This document shows positions 43,515 through 51,417 of a stretch of 64,000 nt of DNA, piece by piece. Under the pieces are notes generated by a model. It saw nothing but the letters and a program-made list of their open reading frames with translations. It was not told the origin of the DNA and made no database searches. A program made the translations under genes and the position numbers. Position 1 is the stretch's first letter, and every line of letters begins with the position of its first letter. The stretch is from Mycobacterium sp. AZCC_0083 (GTDB lineage Bacteria > Actinomycetota > Actinomycetes > Mycobacteriales > Mycobacteriaceae). The stretch lies in NCBI RefSeq assembly GCF_014202335.1, contig NZ_JACHGP010000023.1, positions 58,395 to 122,394 of the forward strand. The letters are read 5' to 3'.

Positions 43515-44420
43515 CGTGCGTCGGACAGCACGAAGTCGGCGCTCGCCGATCATGATGGACGGGGCGTTGGTGTTGGCACGTGGCAACACGGGCAGCGCGG
43601 ACGCGTCCGCGACGCGCAAGCCCCGCACGCCGCGGACGCGCAATTTCTCGTCGAGCGGACTGTCGGGGTCGGTGCCCATCGCGACCGTGCAGCCGGGATG
43701 GCTTGCGGTGATGGCGGTTTCCCTGATGACCGCCTCGATGTCGCGTCCCGCGCCTGGGACGAGTTCCCGATCGACGGCTGAGGCGATCGGCTCGGTGGCG
43801 CGGCCGTCTTGCAGGACCACGCGCTGGACGTGGGCCCTCGTGACGACGGTGAGGTTCTTCTGATGACCGAGGTAGCCGCGGGCGGTGTTCCAGCGTTGCC
43901 CGCGGTCGATGGTGACGGATGAGATTGCCGCGCCGTCCAATTCGGGCCCGCTCACGTCGTCGTTGGCGGGAACACCGGCGGCGCGGGCGGACGTGACGAA
44001 CAGCGACGACAACTCGTCGGGATCCTGCAACCGGGCGACGTGCATGCGTCGTTCCATGCGCGCGAATACCGGGGCCACGTCGGTCCATGCCCAGCCCGGC
44101 ACTCGCCAGCCGTCGTAGTCGAGGTTGCTGCCCTTGACCCAGATCATCGCGTTCATGCCGCTGGTACCGCCGAGCGCGCGGCCGCGGGGGAGCTTGATCC
44201 GCCTGCCGGCGCAGCCGGGTTCGGGTCCGGATTCGTAGGCCCAGTCCAGTGAGGTGCCGAACTGCAGGGCGAAGGCCAACGGCGCCCGGATCGTGAATCG
44301 GCGGTCCGTTCCGCCGGCTTCGATCAGCAACACCGTCGACGACGAGTCGCTGGCCAGTCGACCGGCCACCGCGCAGCCTGCGGAGCCGGCGCCGATGACG
44401 ATGAAGTCGTATCCCGCCAC
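43503..44420 (-). pseudogene. GMC oxidoreductase gene with internal deletion and 3' frameshift
   Basis: The frame is open for 305 residues, but GMC oxidoreductases are usually about 500-560. The N-terminal FAD motif (FIVIGAGSAGCAVAGRL) and LPRGRALGGTSGMNAMIWV are present, then near 43790 the sequence jumps to the C-terminal domain (RDIEAVIRETAITASHPGCT with the active His, then DASALPVLPRANTNAPSIM). About 200 residues of substrate domain are missing. At the end, ERRLRAVRRTLGA is the +1 reading of the normal ER-ADFVLSDAR ending, so one base is missing as well. It is convergent with the SDR pseudogene. Confidence 0.75.
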
Positions 44421-44479
44421 TGGGCCCCCGCCACAACCGACCGCCGCAACCTCCCGTCGTCAATGTAAACCGTTCGTCG

Positions 44480-45991
44480 CTACCCGTTGGCGCCCGTGTT
44501 TCCGTTGGCCGAGTTGCCGGTGCCACCGGCACCGCCTGGCCCGCCTGGCGAGCCACCGGGGCCGCCGTCGCCGCCGTTCCCGGTGCCGCCAGCGGTGGCA
44601 TTGCCGCCGGTGCCGCCCGCTCCGCCGGCCCCGCCGTTGGCGCCCGCACCGCCGGTACCGCCGGTGCCGCCCCGGCCAGTGCTGTTGGTGCTCGTCCCGT
44701 TGCCGCCGGCCCCGCCGGTGCCGCCAGGGCTGCCGGTTCCGCCGCTGCCGCCGTCACCGCCGGTGCCGACGCCGTTGGCGGGTGCCTTGCTGATTCCGTC
44801 GCCGCCGGCGCCGCCCGACCCGCCGGGGCCCGAAGCGCCTGCATTGCCTCCGTCGCCACCGTAGCCACCGTCGCCGTAGAAGCCGGTGCCCTTGCCGCCG
44901 CTGCCGCCGTTGCCGGCGTTACCCGTGACGGCTCCGCCGGTGCCGCCGTTCCCGCCGTGGCCGGCGTCGCCGACACCGCCGCCGTCGTTGGCGGAGCCAC
45001 CGCCGCCGTTGCCGCCATCGCCGCCCGTGCCGCCCGCACCGCCGTTCCCACCGTTACCGCCCGCCCCGACGCCTCCGAGGTCTGTCACGCCGCCACCGCC
45101 ACCATCGCCACCGGTTCCGCCAGAGCCGCTGAAGCCCCCGGTGCCGCCGTCGCCGCCGGTGCCACCGAAGCCAGTCCCCGAGGTGGCCGTCGCGAATCCG
45201 CCACCTCCACCGTTGCCGCCGCCGCCGACCAAGCCGCTGGCGCCGCCCGCACCGCCGTCGCCACCTAGGCTGTCCCCCTGGACGACCTCGGCCTCGCCGC
45301 CGTTTCCGCCGTCACCGCCATTGCCGATCAGGGCGCCCCCTGCGCCGCCGCTGCCGCCGCTGCCGCCGTTGCTGTCGCCGTTTGTGAGGAGGTAGAGGCC
45401 CCTACCGCCCGCGCCGCCGGTGCCGCCATTGCCGATGAACATCGAGGCCGCGCCGCCGTTGCCGCCGTTGCCGCCCGGCAGGTTCAGGCTTACATCGCCG
45501 TCCGCGCCGTTGCCGCCGTCTCCGCCGCTCCCGAAGAACAACCCCGCAGCACCGCCGTTGCCGCCGTAGGCGCCGGGGGTGGTGGGGCTGTAGCCCTTAC
45601 CGCCGTCACCGAAGAACAACCCACCGTTGAAGCCGTCGGGGTGCAACGCGGTGCCGTCCGCGCCGTTGCCGATGAAGATGTTCAAGCCAGGAATCGCACC
45701 GGCGAAACCCAGTAAGGCAGTGGGCAACCCGAAGGGATCAGCAAGACCGCCCGGCGGGACGAGACTCGCGATACTCGCGCCAACGCCGCCACCCGACCCG
45801 CACCCCACCAACAGGGGGCACAACGGACCGGTCGGCGGCACCGGCGCGGCCTGAGCGAGCGCCGGAGTAGTCAACAACGCCGCTGCCGGAGCGGCCAACA
45901 CGATCCCGGCCCCTCCGATCGCCGCCGCCCATGCATGACTCGGCGTGCGCGTCCGCCCTGAACCGCTAACTCGCTGACGATGCTTGGCCAT
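44480..45991 (-). CDS. PGRS-type secreted glycine-rich protein 4 (no PE domain), inverted copy
   Basis: A 503-residue paralogue on the opposite strand. Signal peptide 1-48 (LAQA/AP), C-x5-C (LCPLLVGC), NIFIGNGADGTALHPDGFNG, GKGYSPTTPGAYGGNGGAAG, then GGxGG repeats to SANGNTGANG. Upstream on the same strand lie element P7 and the truncated LuxR copy, the same order as LuxR-P1/P2-PGRS-1. This gene is therefore part of an inverted duplicate cassette. It is followed by the GMC pseudogene. Confidence 0.87.
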   Translation of the reverse strand: MAKHRQRVSGSGRTRTPSHAWAAAIGGAGIVLAAPAAALLTTPALAQAAPVPPTGPLCPLLVGCGSGGGVGASIASLVPPGGLADPFGLPTALLGFAGAIPGLNIFIGNGADGTALHPDGFNGGLFFGDGGKGYSPTTPGAYGGNGGAAGLFFGSGGDGGNGADGDVSLNLPGGNGGNGGAASMFIGNGGTGGAGGRGLYLLTNGDSNGGSGGSGGAGGALIGNGGDGGNGGEAEVVQGDSLGGDGGAGGASGLVGGGGNGGGGGFATATSGTGFGGTGGDGGTGGFSGSGGTGGDGGGGGVTDLGGVGAGGNGGNGGAGGTGGDGGNGGGGSANDGGGVGDAGHGGNGGTGGAVTGNAGNGGSGGKGTGFYGDGGYGGDGGNAGASGPGGSGGAGGDGISKAPANGVGTGGDGGSGGTGSPGGTGGAGGNGTSTNSTGRGGTGGTGGAGANGGAGGAGGTGGNATAGGTGNGGDGGPGGSPGGPGGAGGTGNSANGNTGANG

Positions 45992-46048
45992 GATGACGTC
46001 CTCTCGGATGTTTCCGTACGGGAGTGCTGTCTGGTCTCCCCGCGCGTT

Positions 46049-46090
46049 GACGTTATGGCGCCAAGTGCCGCGCAGAATCAGGGGTTTCCC
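46049..46090 (-). promoter_or_regulatory. Shared two-box element, copy P7 (PGRS-4)
   Basis: On the minus strand: GGGAAACCCCTGATTCTGCG (46090 to 46071) and TAACGTC (46055 to 46049), 58 bp before the PGRS-4 ATG. A P1-like copy with GGGAACACCTGAG is at 46144-46156, next to the broken LuxR gene stop. Confidence 0.65.
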
Positions 46091-46156
46091 TATCGCTGAC
46101 GCGCAGCGCGGGCGTCAATCGCCAGGCTGAGCCGCTGCGCGGGCCTCAGGTGTTCC

Positions 46157-46535
46157 CTACAGGTCGGACCGACTCATGTAACGACCAAGTTCGGCGCGTT
46201 AGTGGATGCCGAGCTTGCGATACACCCGGGATAGGTTGGCCTCGACGGTTTTTGTGCTGATGAACAATGCAGCGGCGACGTCGCGGTTGGTCATTCCTTC
46301 GGCCGCCAGCGTGGCGACACGCCGCTCCACCGGGGTGAGTTCGGTGGGCCGACGGGGCACCACCGCGCAGCGTGCCAGCTCGGTGCGAACCCGCTCGGCC
46401 CACAGCGGGATCCCATGCCCTCGAACGCCGCCATCGCCTCGCGCAACGTCTCCGTCGCGGCGGCCTTGAGTCGTTGGCGACGCTGAATCTGGCCAAGCAG
46501 CGGCTGCGCGCGAGCCCGCTCGAGAGGTGCATCCG
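46157..46535 (-). pseudogene. Truncated, frameshifted LuxR-regulator 3' end, copy C
   Basis: Equivalent to about the last 125 codons of the intact LAL regulator (PLERARAQPLLGQIQRRQRL ... LARCAVVPRRPTELTPVERR ... TKTVEANLSRVYRKLGIH). Three defects are visible: no 5' part; a one-base deletion at about 46411 (GGATCCCG for GGTATCCCG); and an in-frame TAA at 46199-46201 replacing the Ser codon after LGIH. It ends at the original TAG (46157-46159) and leads into the PGRS-4 promoter region. Confidence 0.85.
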
Positions 46536-46721
46536 CCGGGGGAGTTGCACGAGTTCGAGAACGGTCCGGCTCGTTCCATGCTGTTTCGAGTCCGATACGG
46601 CAACGACATGCGCCATCACAGCGTGGCGTGGCGTGGCCAGGCCGAGTGGAAGCAGTCATCCGAGGACGCTGCCTATTTCGCGGCATCGTCGTCCGCCTTG
46701 GCGGCGCACCTCGACGCCTAG
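46536..46721 (+). pseudogene. C-terminal fragment of a cupin-like protein
   Basis: An open frame without its own start reads PPGELHEFENGPARSMLFRV then RYGNDMRHHSVAW and ends at a TAG (46719-46721) that overlaps the ligB stop. The HEFENGPARSMLFRVRYG pattern resembles the last strands of a cupin barrel, but the family is uncertain. It begins exactly where the truncated LuxR copy ends, so this junction is probably the right-hand edge of the island insertion, which removed the rest of the gene. Confidence 0.45.
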
Positions 46722-48259
46722 CGCTCGTACAGGGCGCGCACGGTGTCCACCGTGTCCGCGTCGACGGGCCCCTTGTCGTCGCGATAGCGCAGCACGCGGG
46801 CAAAGCGCAGGGCCATCCCGCCGGGGTAGCGGGTGGACGTCTGCACGCCGTCGAAGGCGATCTCGACCACCTGCTCGGGCCGGACGGCCACCACGTAACC
46901 GTCCGTGCCGTCCACTGCCAGTTCGGTGAATCGCGCTGTCTGCCAGTCGAGCATCGCGTCCGTCATGCCCTTGAAGGTCTTGCCCAGCATCACGAATCCA
47001 CCCGTCTCCGGATCGCGCGCCCCGAGATGGATGTTGGACAGCTTGCCGGTGCGCCTGCCCGAACCCCACTCCACCGCAAGGACGACGAGGTCGAGGGTGT
47101 GCACCGGTTTCACCTTGAGCCAGCCGGCACCGCGTCGGCCCGCCTCGTACGGCGCCGCAGGCGACTTCGCCATCACCCCTTCATGTCCCGCGGCCAGTGT
47201 CGTGGCCAGGAAGGCCGCCGCGGCCACGCCGTCAGAGGTGGCCAACCGATCGACGCGCTGGGCGGCAGGCACGATGGCGTCGAGGGCGGCAAGCCGGTCC
47301 GCCGCAGGCAGATCCAGCAGATCGGTGCCGTCGAGGTGGAGCAGGTCGAAGAAGAACACCGACAGGAGTTGCGCGGCACGGGCCGCTACGACGTCGGCGG
47401 TCCGGCCGAAGCGCGACGCCGTGACCTGGAACCGGTGTGGTCGCCCGTCGGGTTGCAGCGCGATGGCCTCGGCGTCGGCGATGAACTCCTTCGCAGGCAA
47501 TGCCAGCGCGGCCTCGACGACCTCAGGGAGTCGCGCGGTGATGTCGTCGAGGCTGCGGGTGTAGACGGACACGGTGTCGTGCGCTCGGTGGATCTGCACC
47601 CGCGCGCCGTCCAGCTTGGCCTCGAAGATGGCCGTCCCGCCGAGCTTTTCGAGTGCGGCGTCCACTCCGGTCGCGGTCTGGGCAAGCATCGGGCCGACCG
47701 GGCGTCCGACCTTGAGCGTGAACTCGGTCAGTGCCGCCGGGCCGCCGGTCAATGCCGCCGCCGCGACGGTCGGGAGGTCACCGCTCAGCATCGCGGCCCG
47801 ACGCACGTCGGCGGCGGGGAGCTCGGCGGCCTTGGCGACCGCGTCGGCCATCACCCCGACGAGCGCGCCCTGGCGCAGTTCGCCGCCGAGCAGACGGCGC
47901 AGGAATGCCTGCTCGACGTCGGTGGCCGCGGCGAAGACCGCGTTGACGAGCTCCGAGCGGCGCGCCTGAGAACCCGGGCCCGCGGTCGTGCCGATCTCGG
48001 TGAACGTGGCGTCGACCCCTCGCACCGTCAGCGACGGTTCGGCCGCGGCTCCGGGTAGCGAGCGCAGGGCGGCCCACCCCACCCCGATCTGGCGCTGTGG
48101 CAGGTCGCCGGAGAGCCAGGCGACGACGATGGCGACAAGTGTCGGGTCGGCCTCGGCGGCGGCCTGTTTCAGCACCTCGGCGATGCGGCCGACCTTGGCC
48201 AACCGCGCCGACACGGAGCCGACGTCGGCGGACGCGGTGGCGACGTCGACGAGGTGCAC
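46718..48259 (-). CDS. ligB: ATP-dependent DNA ligase LigB
   Basis: A 513-residue ATP-dependent DNA ligase. N-terminal DNA-binding domain at about 1-185, nucleotidyltransferase domain with the AMP-accepting Lys215 in FEAKLDGARVQIHR, the RYPGG and GHEGVMAKSP motifs, motif V GWLKVKP, and an OB-fold end. Closely matches M. tuberculosis LigB (Rv3062), which seals nicks and is non-essential there. The GTG at 48259 begins the homology (HLVDVATAS). In M. tuberculosis cstA follows ligB directly; here the PGRS/LuxR island lies between them. Confidence 0.94.
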   Translation of the reverse strand: MHLVDVATASADVGSVSARLAKVGRIAEVLKQAAAEADPTLVAIVVAWLSGDLPQRQIGVGWAALRSLPGAAAEPSLTVRGVDATFTEIGTTAGPGSQARRSELVNAVFAAATDVEQAFLRRLLGGELRQGALVGVMADAVAKAAELPAADVRRAAMLSGDLPTVAAAALTGGPAALTEFTLKVGRPVGPMLAQTATGVDAALEKLGGTAIFEAKLDGARVQIHRAHDTVSVYTRSLDDITARLPEVVEAALALPAKEFIADAEAIALQPDGRPHRFQVTASRFGRTADVVAARAAQLLSVFFFDLLHLDGTDLLDLPAADRLAALDAIVPAAQRVDRLATSDGVAAAAFLATTLAAGHEGVMAKSPAAPYEAGRRGAGWLKVKPVHTLDLVVLAVEWGSGRRTGKLSNIHLGARDPETGGFVMLGKTFKGMTDAMLDWQTARFTELAVDGTDGYVVAVRPEQVVEIAFDGVQTSTRYPGGMALRFARVLRYRDDKGPVDADTVDTVRALYER

Positions 48260-48398
48260 GAGACCAGCCTGGCACGGGGGTCGGACATCGCCTGACCGAC
48301 GCGCGCTGCAGGATTTGCCAGACCGCGATGAATACCGAACACGCGGTGGTACTTTTCGCTGGTCGTTCGCCGAATCGCGGCGCCGGGAAGGAATTGTC

Positions 48399-48689
48399 AT
48401 GCCAGCAATAAGGACCGGAGTAGCGGCGCTCTTCGCGGCGACGTGTGCCGTGGTCGCGATCGGTGCCGCACCGATGGCGGCGGCCGACGACGAGTGCGAC
48501 CCCTCGGTGGCGGTCTGCGACTCGCCAGGGAACGTCGAAATCAACGACTCCCCACCCGCTTCTTCGGTCGATCAATACCCCTCCGACGACGAGTGGTACT
48601 TCAATCCTGCCGGCGGCGGGACGGCCCTACAACCCAGCGGTGGGTCCCACTCCGGTGGCGGTGGAGGTGGAGGAGGCGGACACCGCTAA
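48399..48689 (+). CDS. Small secreted protein with glycine tail
   Basis: A 96-residue exported protein. Signal peptide MPAIRTGVAALFAATCAVVA through PMAAA, then a short acidic mature part with two Cys (DECDPSVAVCDSPG) and a poly-Gly/Ser end (GGSHSGGGGGGGGGHR). RBS GGGAAGGA at 48385-48392. No domain recognised. The downstream end marks the start of a segment duplicated at 51418. Confidence 0.7.
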   Translation: MPAIRTGVAALFAATCAVVAIGAAPMAAADDECDPSVAVCDSPGNVEINDSPPASSVDQYPSDDEWYFNPAGGGTALQPSGGSHSGGGGGGGGGHR

Positions 48690-49321
48690 CGGTCAATCGG
48701 TGATCGCAGGTCCGGTCTCCAACCTCGTTTCATCCCAAGGCAATTCATCAGGTATCTAGACTCTTAGGAGAACGATTCATGTTGTTTTCAACCTCAGTCG
48801 CGCGGCGCGCGGCAGTAGCCGCGGCCGGTGCTGGTGCGATCGCAGGCGTCATGTTGCTCAGTGGCGCGCCGTCGGCGCTGGCCGACCCACCGCCACCACC
48901 CCCGGTGGGCTGCTCGGCGGCCGATTTCGAGCAGGTCAAGGGTGACGTCTCGGTTGCGACCGCGGGCTACTTCTTCACCCATCCCGACGTCAACGCGTTC
49001 TTCTCCACTCTCAAGGGGCAACCGCGGGACCAGATCAGTCAGCAGGTCAAGGACTACTACGCGGGCAATCCGCAGGTCCAGTCCGAGATGGCTGGGATCC
49101 GTCAGCCGATGCGCGACTTCAAGGCTCGCTGCCAGTAACTCGAAGTCGCGGTCACCCGCCACTGACCAGGTCGACGATCACCGCTGCCTCCGCGCGGACG
49201 GCCTCCGCCCGCTCGGACTGCCCGCCGGCGTCCATCTGCTCAGCGGCCAGCAGTCGGTCATCGACGTCGGTGCGTAGCAGCGTGCGGATCTCGGCGTCGG
49301 TCAGAATCCGCCGAGGCACCT
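48681..49321. repeat. Segmental duplication, copy 1
   Basis: 48681-48787 matches 51418-51521 and 49141-49321 matches 51523-51703. Copy 1 keeps the haemophore gene (48779-49138) between the two parts but has only the C-terminal half of the YqeY gene. Confidence 0.85.
48779..49138 (+). CDS. Haemophore-like (MHB domain) secreted protein
   Basis: A 119-residue exported protein. Signal peptide about 1-36 (cleavage SALA/DP), a Pro-rich linker (DPPPPPPVG), then a helical domain CSAADFEQVKGDVSVATAGY ... FFSTLKGQPRDQISQQVKDY ... MRDFKARC with one Cys at each end. This matches the mycobacterial haemophore/haem-binding family (Rv0203-like). Haem binding is inferred from the family. Upstream TAGACTCTTAGGAGAAC holds a possible -10 and the RBS AGGAGA. 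The promoter and start codon are repeated at 51418-51521 without the gene body. Confidence 0.82.
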   Translation: MLFSTSVARRAAVAAAGAGAIAGVMLLSGAPSALADPPPPPPVGCSAADFEQVKGDVSVATAGYFFTHPDVNAFFSTLKGQPRDQISQQVKDYYAGNPQVQSEMAGIRQPMRDFKARCQ

Positions 49322-49346
49322 GTGGCTTCTCAAACTCTGTGTCCAA
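49152..49346 (-). pseudogene. YqeY/GatB-like protein, C-terminal fragment
   Basis: A 64-residue remnant (VPRRILTDAEIRTLLRTDVD, DRLLAAEQMDAGGQ, AAVIVDLVSGG) almost identical to the C-terminal half of the intact YqeY-like gene at 51534-51896. Homology stops at 49321, and the preceding codons (MDTEFEKPQ) are unrelated. Confidence 0.8.
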
Positions 49347-49652
49347 TTCTCCTTCAAAATTCCACTCGTCGACAAGCAGGACGGCGTGGACTTTTGCGAT
49401 CTCAGCGAACGCGGAGTCACGACCTGGGCGGAACGAGCTGGCTGTGCTTGTTCATGAGGACACCGTCCGGCGGACGCCCGGGAAGCCGAGTCCGGCACAT
49501 GCGCGACAGTCCGGTAGACCCGGCGCGCTCGCCTGCCCCGCCTGCGTCGACCGCCGCACACCCGAGCACCGCGTGGTCGCTCAACAAAGAATCAACAACG
49601 GTCCATACATCGATCTCGGATGTGGATGTTGTCCAAATACCTTGTGCGCCGG
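49347..49652. other. 306 bp gap without a supported gene
   Basis: Composition is mixed, with no convincing frame on either strand and no strong repeat or hairpin found. It separates the YqeY fragment from the ECF sigma factor and lies inside the region bounded by the segmental duplication. Confidence 0.4.
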
Positions 49653-50354
49653 TCAAACCGCCGTGTCAACCGAGACGACGTCCGCGAGGAGGTCCCGGAG
49701 GTGCCGCCGTCCGCGGTGAATCCGGGACATCACGGTTCCCGTCGGGATGTGCATGATGTCGGCGATCTCCTTGTACTTGAGGTCTTCGACGTCGGCGTAG
49801 TACACGGCGATCCGGAATCTGTCGGGCAGAGCCTTCATTGCTGCCGCCACGGCGGTGTTGGGGAACAGCGCGAGCGCCTCGTCCTCCGCTGACGGCAGCC
49901 CGAGCGAGGTGTGTTCGGAGTTGGACATCAGCTGCAGGTCGGTGATCTCTTCGGCCGGATACGTGACGGGCTGCCGCTGGCTCTTGCGATAGGCGTTGAC
50001 GTGAGTATTGGTCAGGATCCGATGCAGCCACGCATTGAGGTTGGTGCCCTGTCGAAACGAGTTGAAACTGGCGTAGGCGGACAGCATGGTCTCCTGCAGC
50101 AGGTCCTCGGCGTCGGCCGGATTGCGCGTCATGCGCAGAGCCCGGCGATACAGAGGCGCGCACAACGGGATGGCTTCGCGTTCGAAGCGCGCGGCCAGCT
50201 CCGCAACGGTGTCTTCGACGAGATCTGCGTTGCGGGTGGGGTTTGGGCACAAGGGCCCTATCGCATCGATGACCGCCAGTTCGCCCGCGCCATCCGCAGA
50301 TTCGGCAAGTACAGCAGTCACGATCGGTACCACTTCCTCTCGGAGCAATGGCAT
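49653..50354 (-). CDS. ECF sigma factor (SigH-like)
   Basis: Group 4 (ECF) sigma factor of 233 residues from the ATG at 50354. Region 2 is ALRMTRNPADAEDLLQETML with FRQGTNLNAWLHRILTNTHV; region 4 is LPDRFRIAVYYADVEDLKYK then EIADIMHIPTGTVMSRIHRG. It is strongly SigH-like but with an extended, divergent N-terminus. The frame stays open to an ATG at 50504, just downstream of an AT-rich TATAGGTATAC, so a longer leaderless product is possible. No anti-sigma gene is adjacent. It lies between the two copies of the segmental duplication. Confidence 0.88.
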   Translation of the reverse strand: MPLLREEVVPIVTAVLAESADGAGELAVIDAIGPLCPNPTRNADLVEDTVAELAARFEREAIPLCAPLYRRALRMTRNPADAEDLLQETMLSAYASFNSFRQGTNLNAWLHRILTNTHVNAYRKSQRQPVTYPAEEITDLQLMSNSEHTSLGLPSAEDEALALFPNTAVAAAMKALPDRFRIAVYYADVEDLKYKEIADIMHIPTGTVMSRIHRGRRHLRDLLADVVSVDTAV

Positions 50355-50506
50355 TGACTGCCTGACATTGACCTGTGTCGGGTGCGCCGCCGTGGGCGGT
50401 TGGATGCGGTAGCGCCGGCATCGCGATGAGACGGCGTCCAGAAGGGATGATCGGCTGACGGCGACTTCGCCTCGACCATGTCCATCCCCTTTCCGCCATT
50501 GCATCG

Positions 50507-50526
50507 TATACCTATATGATATGGAA
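50507..50526. promoter_or_regulatory. AT-rich dyad upstream of the ECF sigma gene
   Basis: GTATACCTATATGATATGGA contains the near-palindrome CCTATATGATATGG. It resembles the dyad before the MarR gene at 50733-50754 and may be bound by the same regulator. Confidence 0.4.
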
Positions 50527-50732
50527 ACATCGGAGATTTTTATCAGGAGTCGGCTCCGCCCGGGTCTTCATGTTCACGTGGCAACACCAGCCGCTCGCCC
50601 TGCCGCTGACGACCACCCAATCGATCACCGCCGCAATGTCAGGGAGGGTGGGCACGGTCCGCAAGCATCTGGCGCCGACGTCGTTGCCGGGGTTCCGCCT
50701 GCGGTACTCGGATCAACGTATGAAACGAAGTG

Positions 50733-50755
50733 TATATCGGGTACATGATATAAAT
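50733..50755. promoter_or_regulatory. MarR promoter/operator
   Basis: Inverted repeat ATATC-N8-GATAT (50734-50751) overlapping TATAAA (50749-50754), a good -10 hexamer 6 bp before the MarR ATG. This suggests a leaderless, autoregulated transcript. Confidence 0.5.
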
Positions 50756-50760
50756 GCTGG

Positions 50761-51249
50761 ATGGAACGGGCAAACCCGGGCACCAACGGAGACGACATCG
50801 CGGAGGCGCTCGAACAGGCATCGATCCTGATCACGCGGCATCTGTCCGACCGCACGGCGTTGAGCCTGACCGCATCGATGACACTGGACACGCTCAATCG
50901 GGAAGGCCCGATCCGGCTGACGGCGCTAGCCGCGGCGGCGGGAATCAGCCAGCCGTCGATGACCGAATTAGTCCAGCGACTGGAGCGACAGGGCTTTCTG
51001 ACCCGAGTAAACGACCCCGAGGACGGGCGCGCCGCCCTGGTGGGTATCACCGACGGCGGCCGGGCGCTACTAGATGAACGGCGGCGGTACCGCCGCGACC
51101 GGCTGGCCGAATTGCTGACGGACATGTCGCCACAGGAGGAGGCCGCGCTCACCCTGGCCATGCAGGTGGCCTTGCCGAGCATCAGGCAACTCATCCAGAA
51201 CGCCACCAGCCGCGTACGCAAGGACGGGCCGGTCACCGCGCCTTCCTGA
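50761..51249 (+). CDS. MarR-family transcriptional regulator
   Basis: A 162-residue MarR regulator with the winged helix-turn-helix in the middle (IRLTALAAAAGISQPSMTEL, VQRLERQGFLTRVNDPEDGR) flanked by dimerisation helices. No RBS; the ATG follows a TATAAA hexamer by 6 bp, so translation is probably leaderless. Similar AT-rich dyads before this gene and before the ECF sigma gene suggest it controls itself and perhaps the sigma factor. The 230 bp between those two dyads holds no convincing gene. Confidence 0.87.
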   Translation: MERANPGTNGDDIAEALEQASILITRHLSDRTALSLTASMTLDTLNREGPIRLTALAAAAGISQPSMTELVQRLERQGFLTRVNDPEDGRAALVGITDGGRALLDERRRYRRDRLAELLTDMSPQEEAALTLAMQVALPSIRQLIQNATSRVRKDGPVTAPS

Positions 51250-51417
51250 TTCGGGCAACCGAGCGTGGGCTTTCGCCCACCGCCGGACTGTGGCAATGGA
51301 TTTTCAGCCAGTACGGGCGGCTGGCGAGCCCGCCTGACGTGGGCCCTATCTGCGTTTGCGGGCAGGAGGCGCGAACCATACGTCCGTGGGTCTGACACTG
51401 ATCGGATGAGGTTTTCC

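Noticed and set aside
49417..49656. 79-codon minus-strand frame between the YqeY fragment and the ECF gene
   Set aside because: No RBS, no homology recognised and low coding character.
50521..50748. 75-codon frame beginning at the AT-rich dyad
   Set aside because: Low-complexity composition with no domain; it lies between two regulatory dyads and is more likely non-coding or a remnant.
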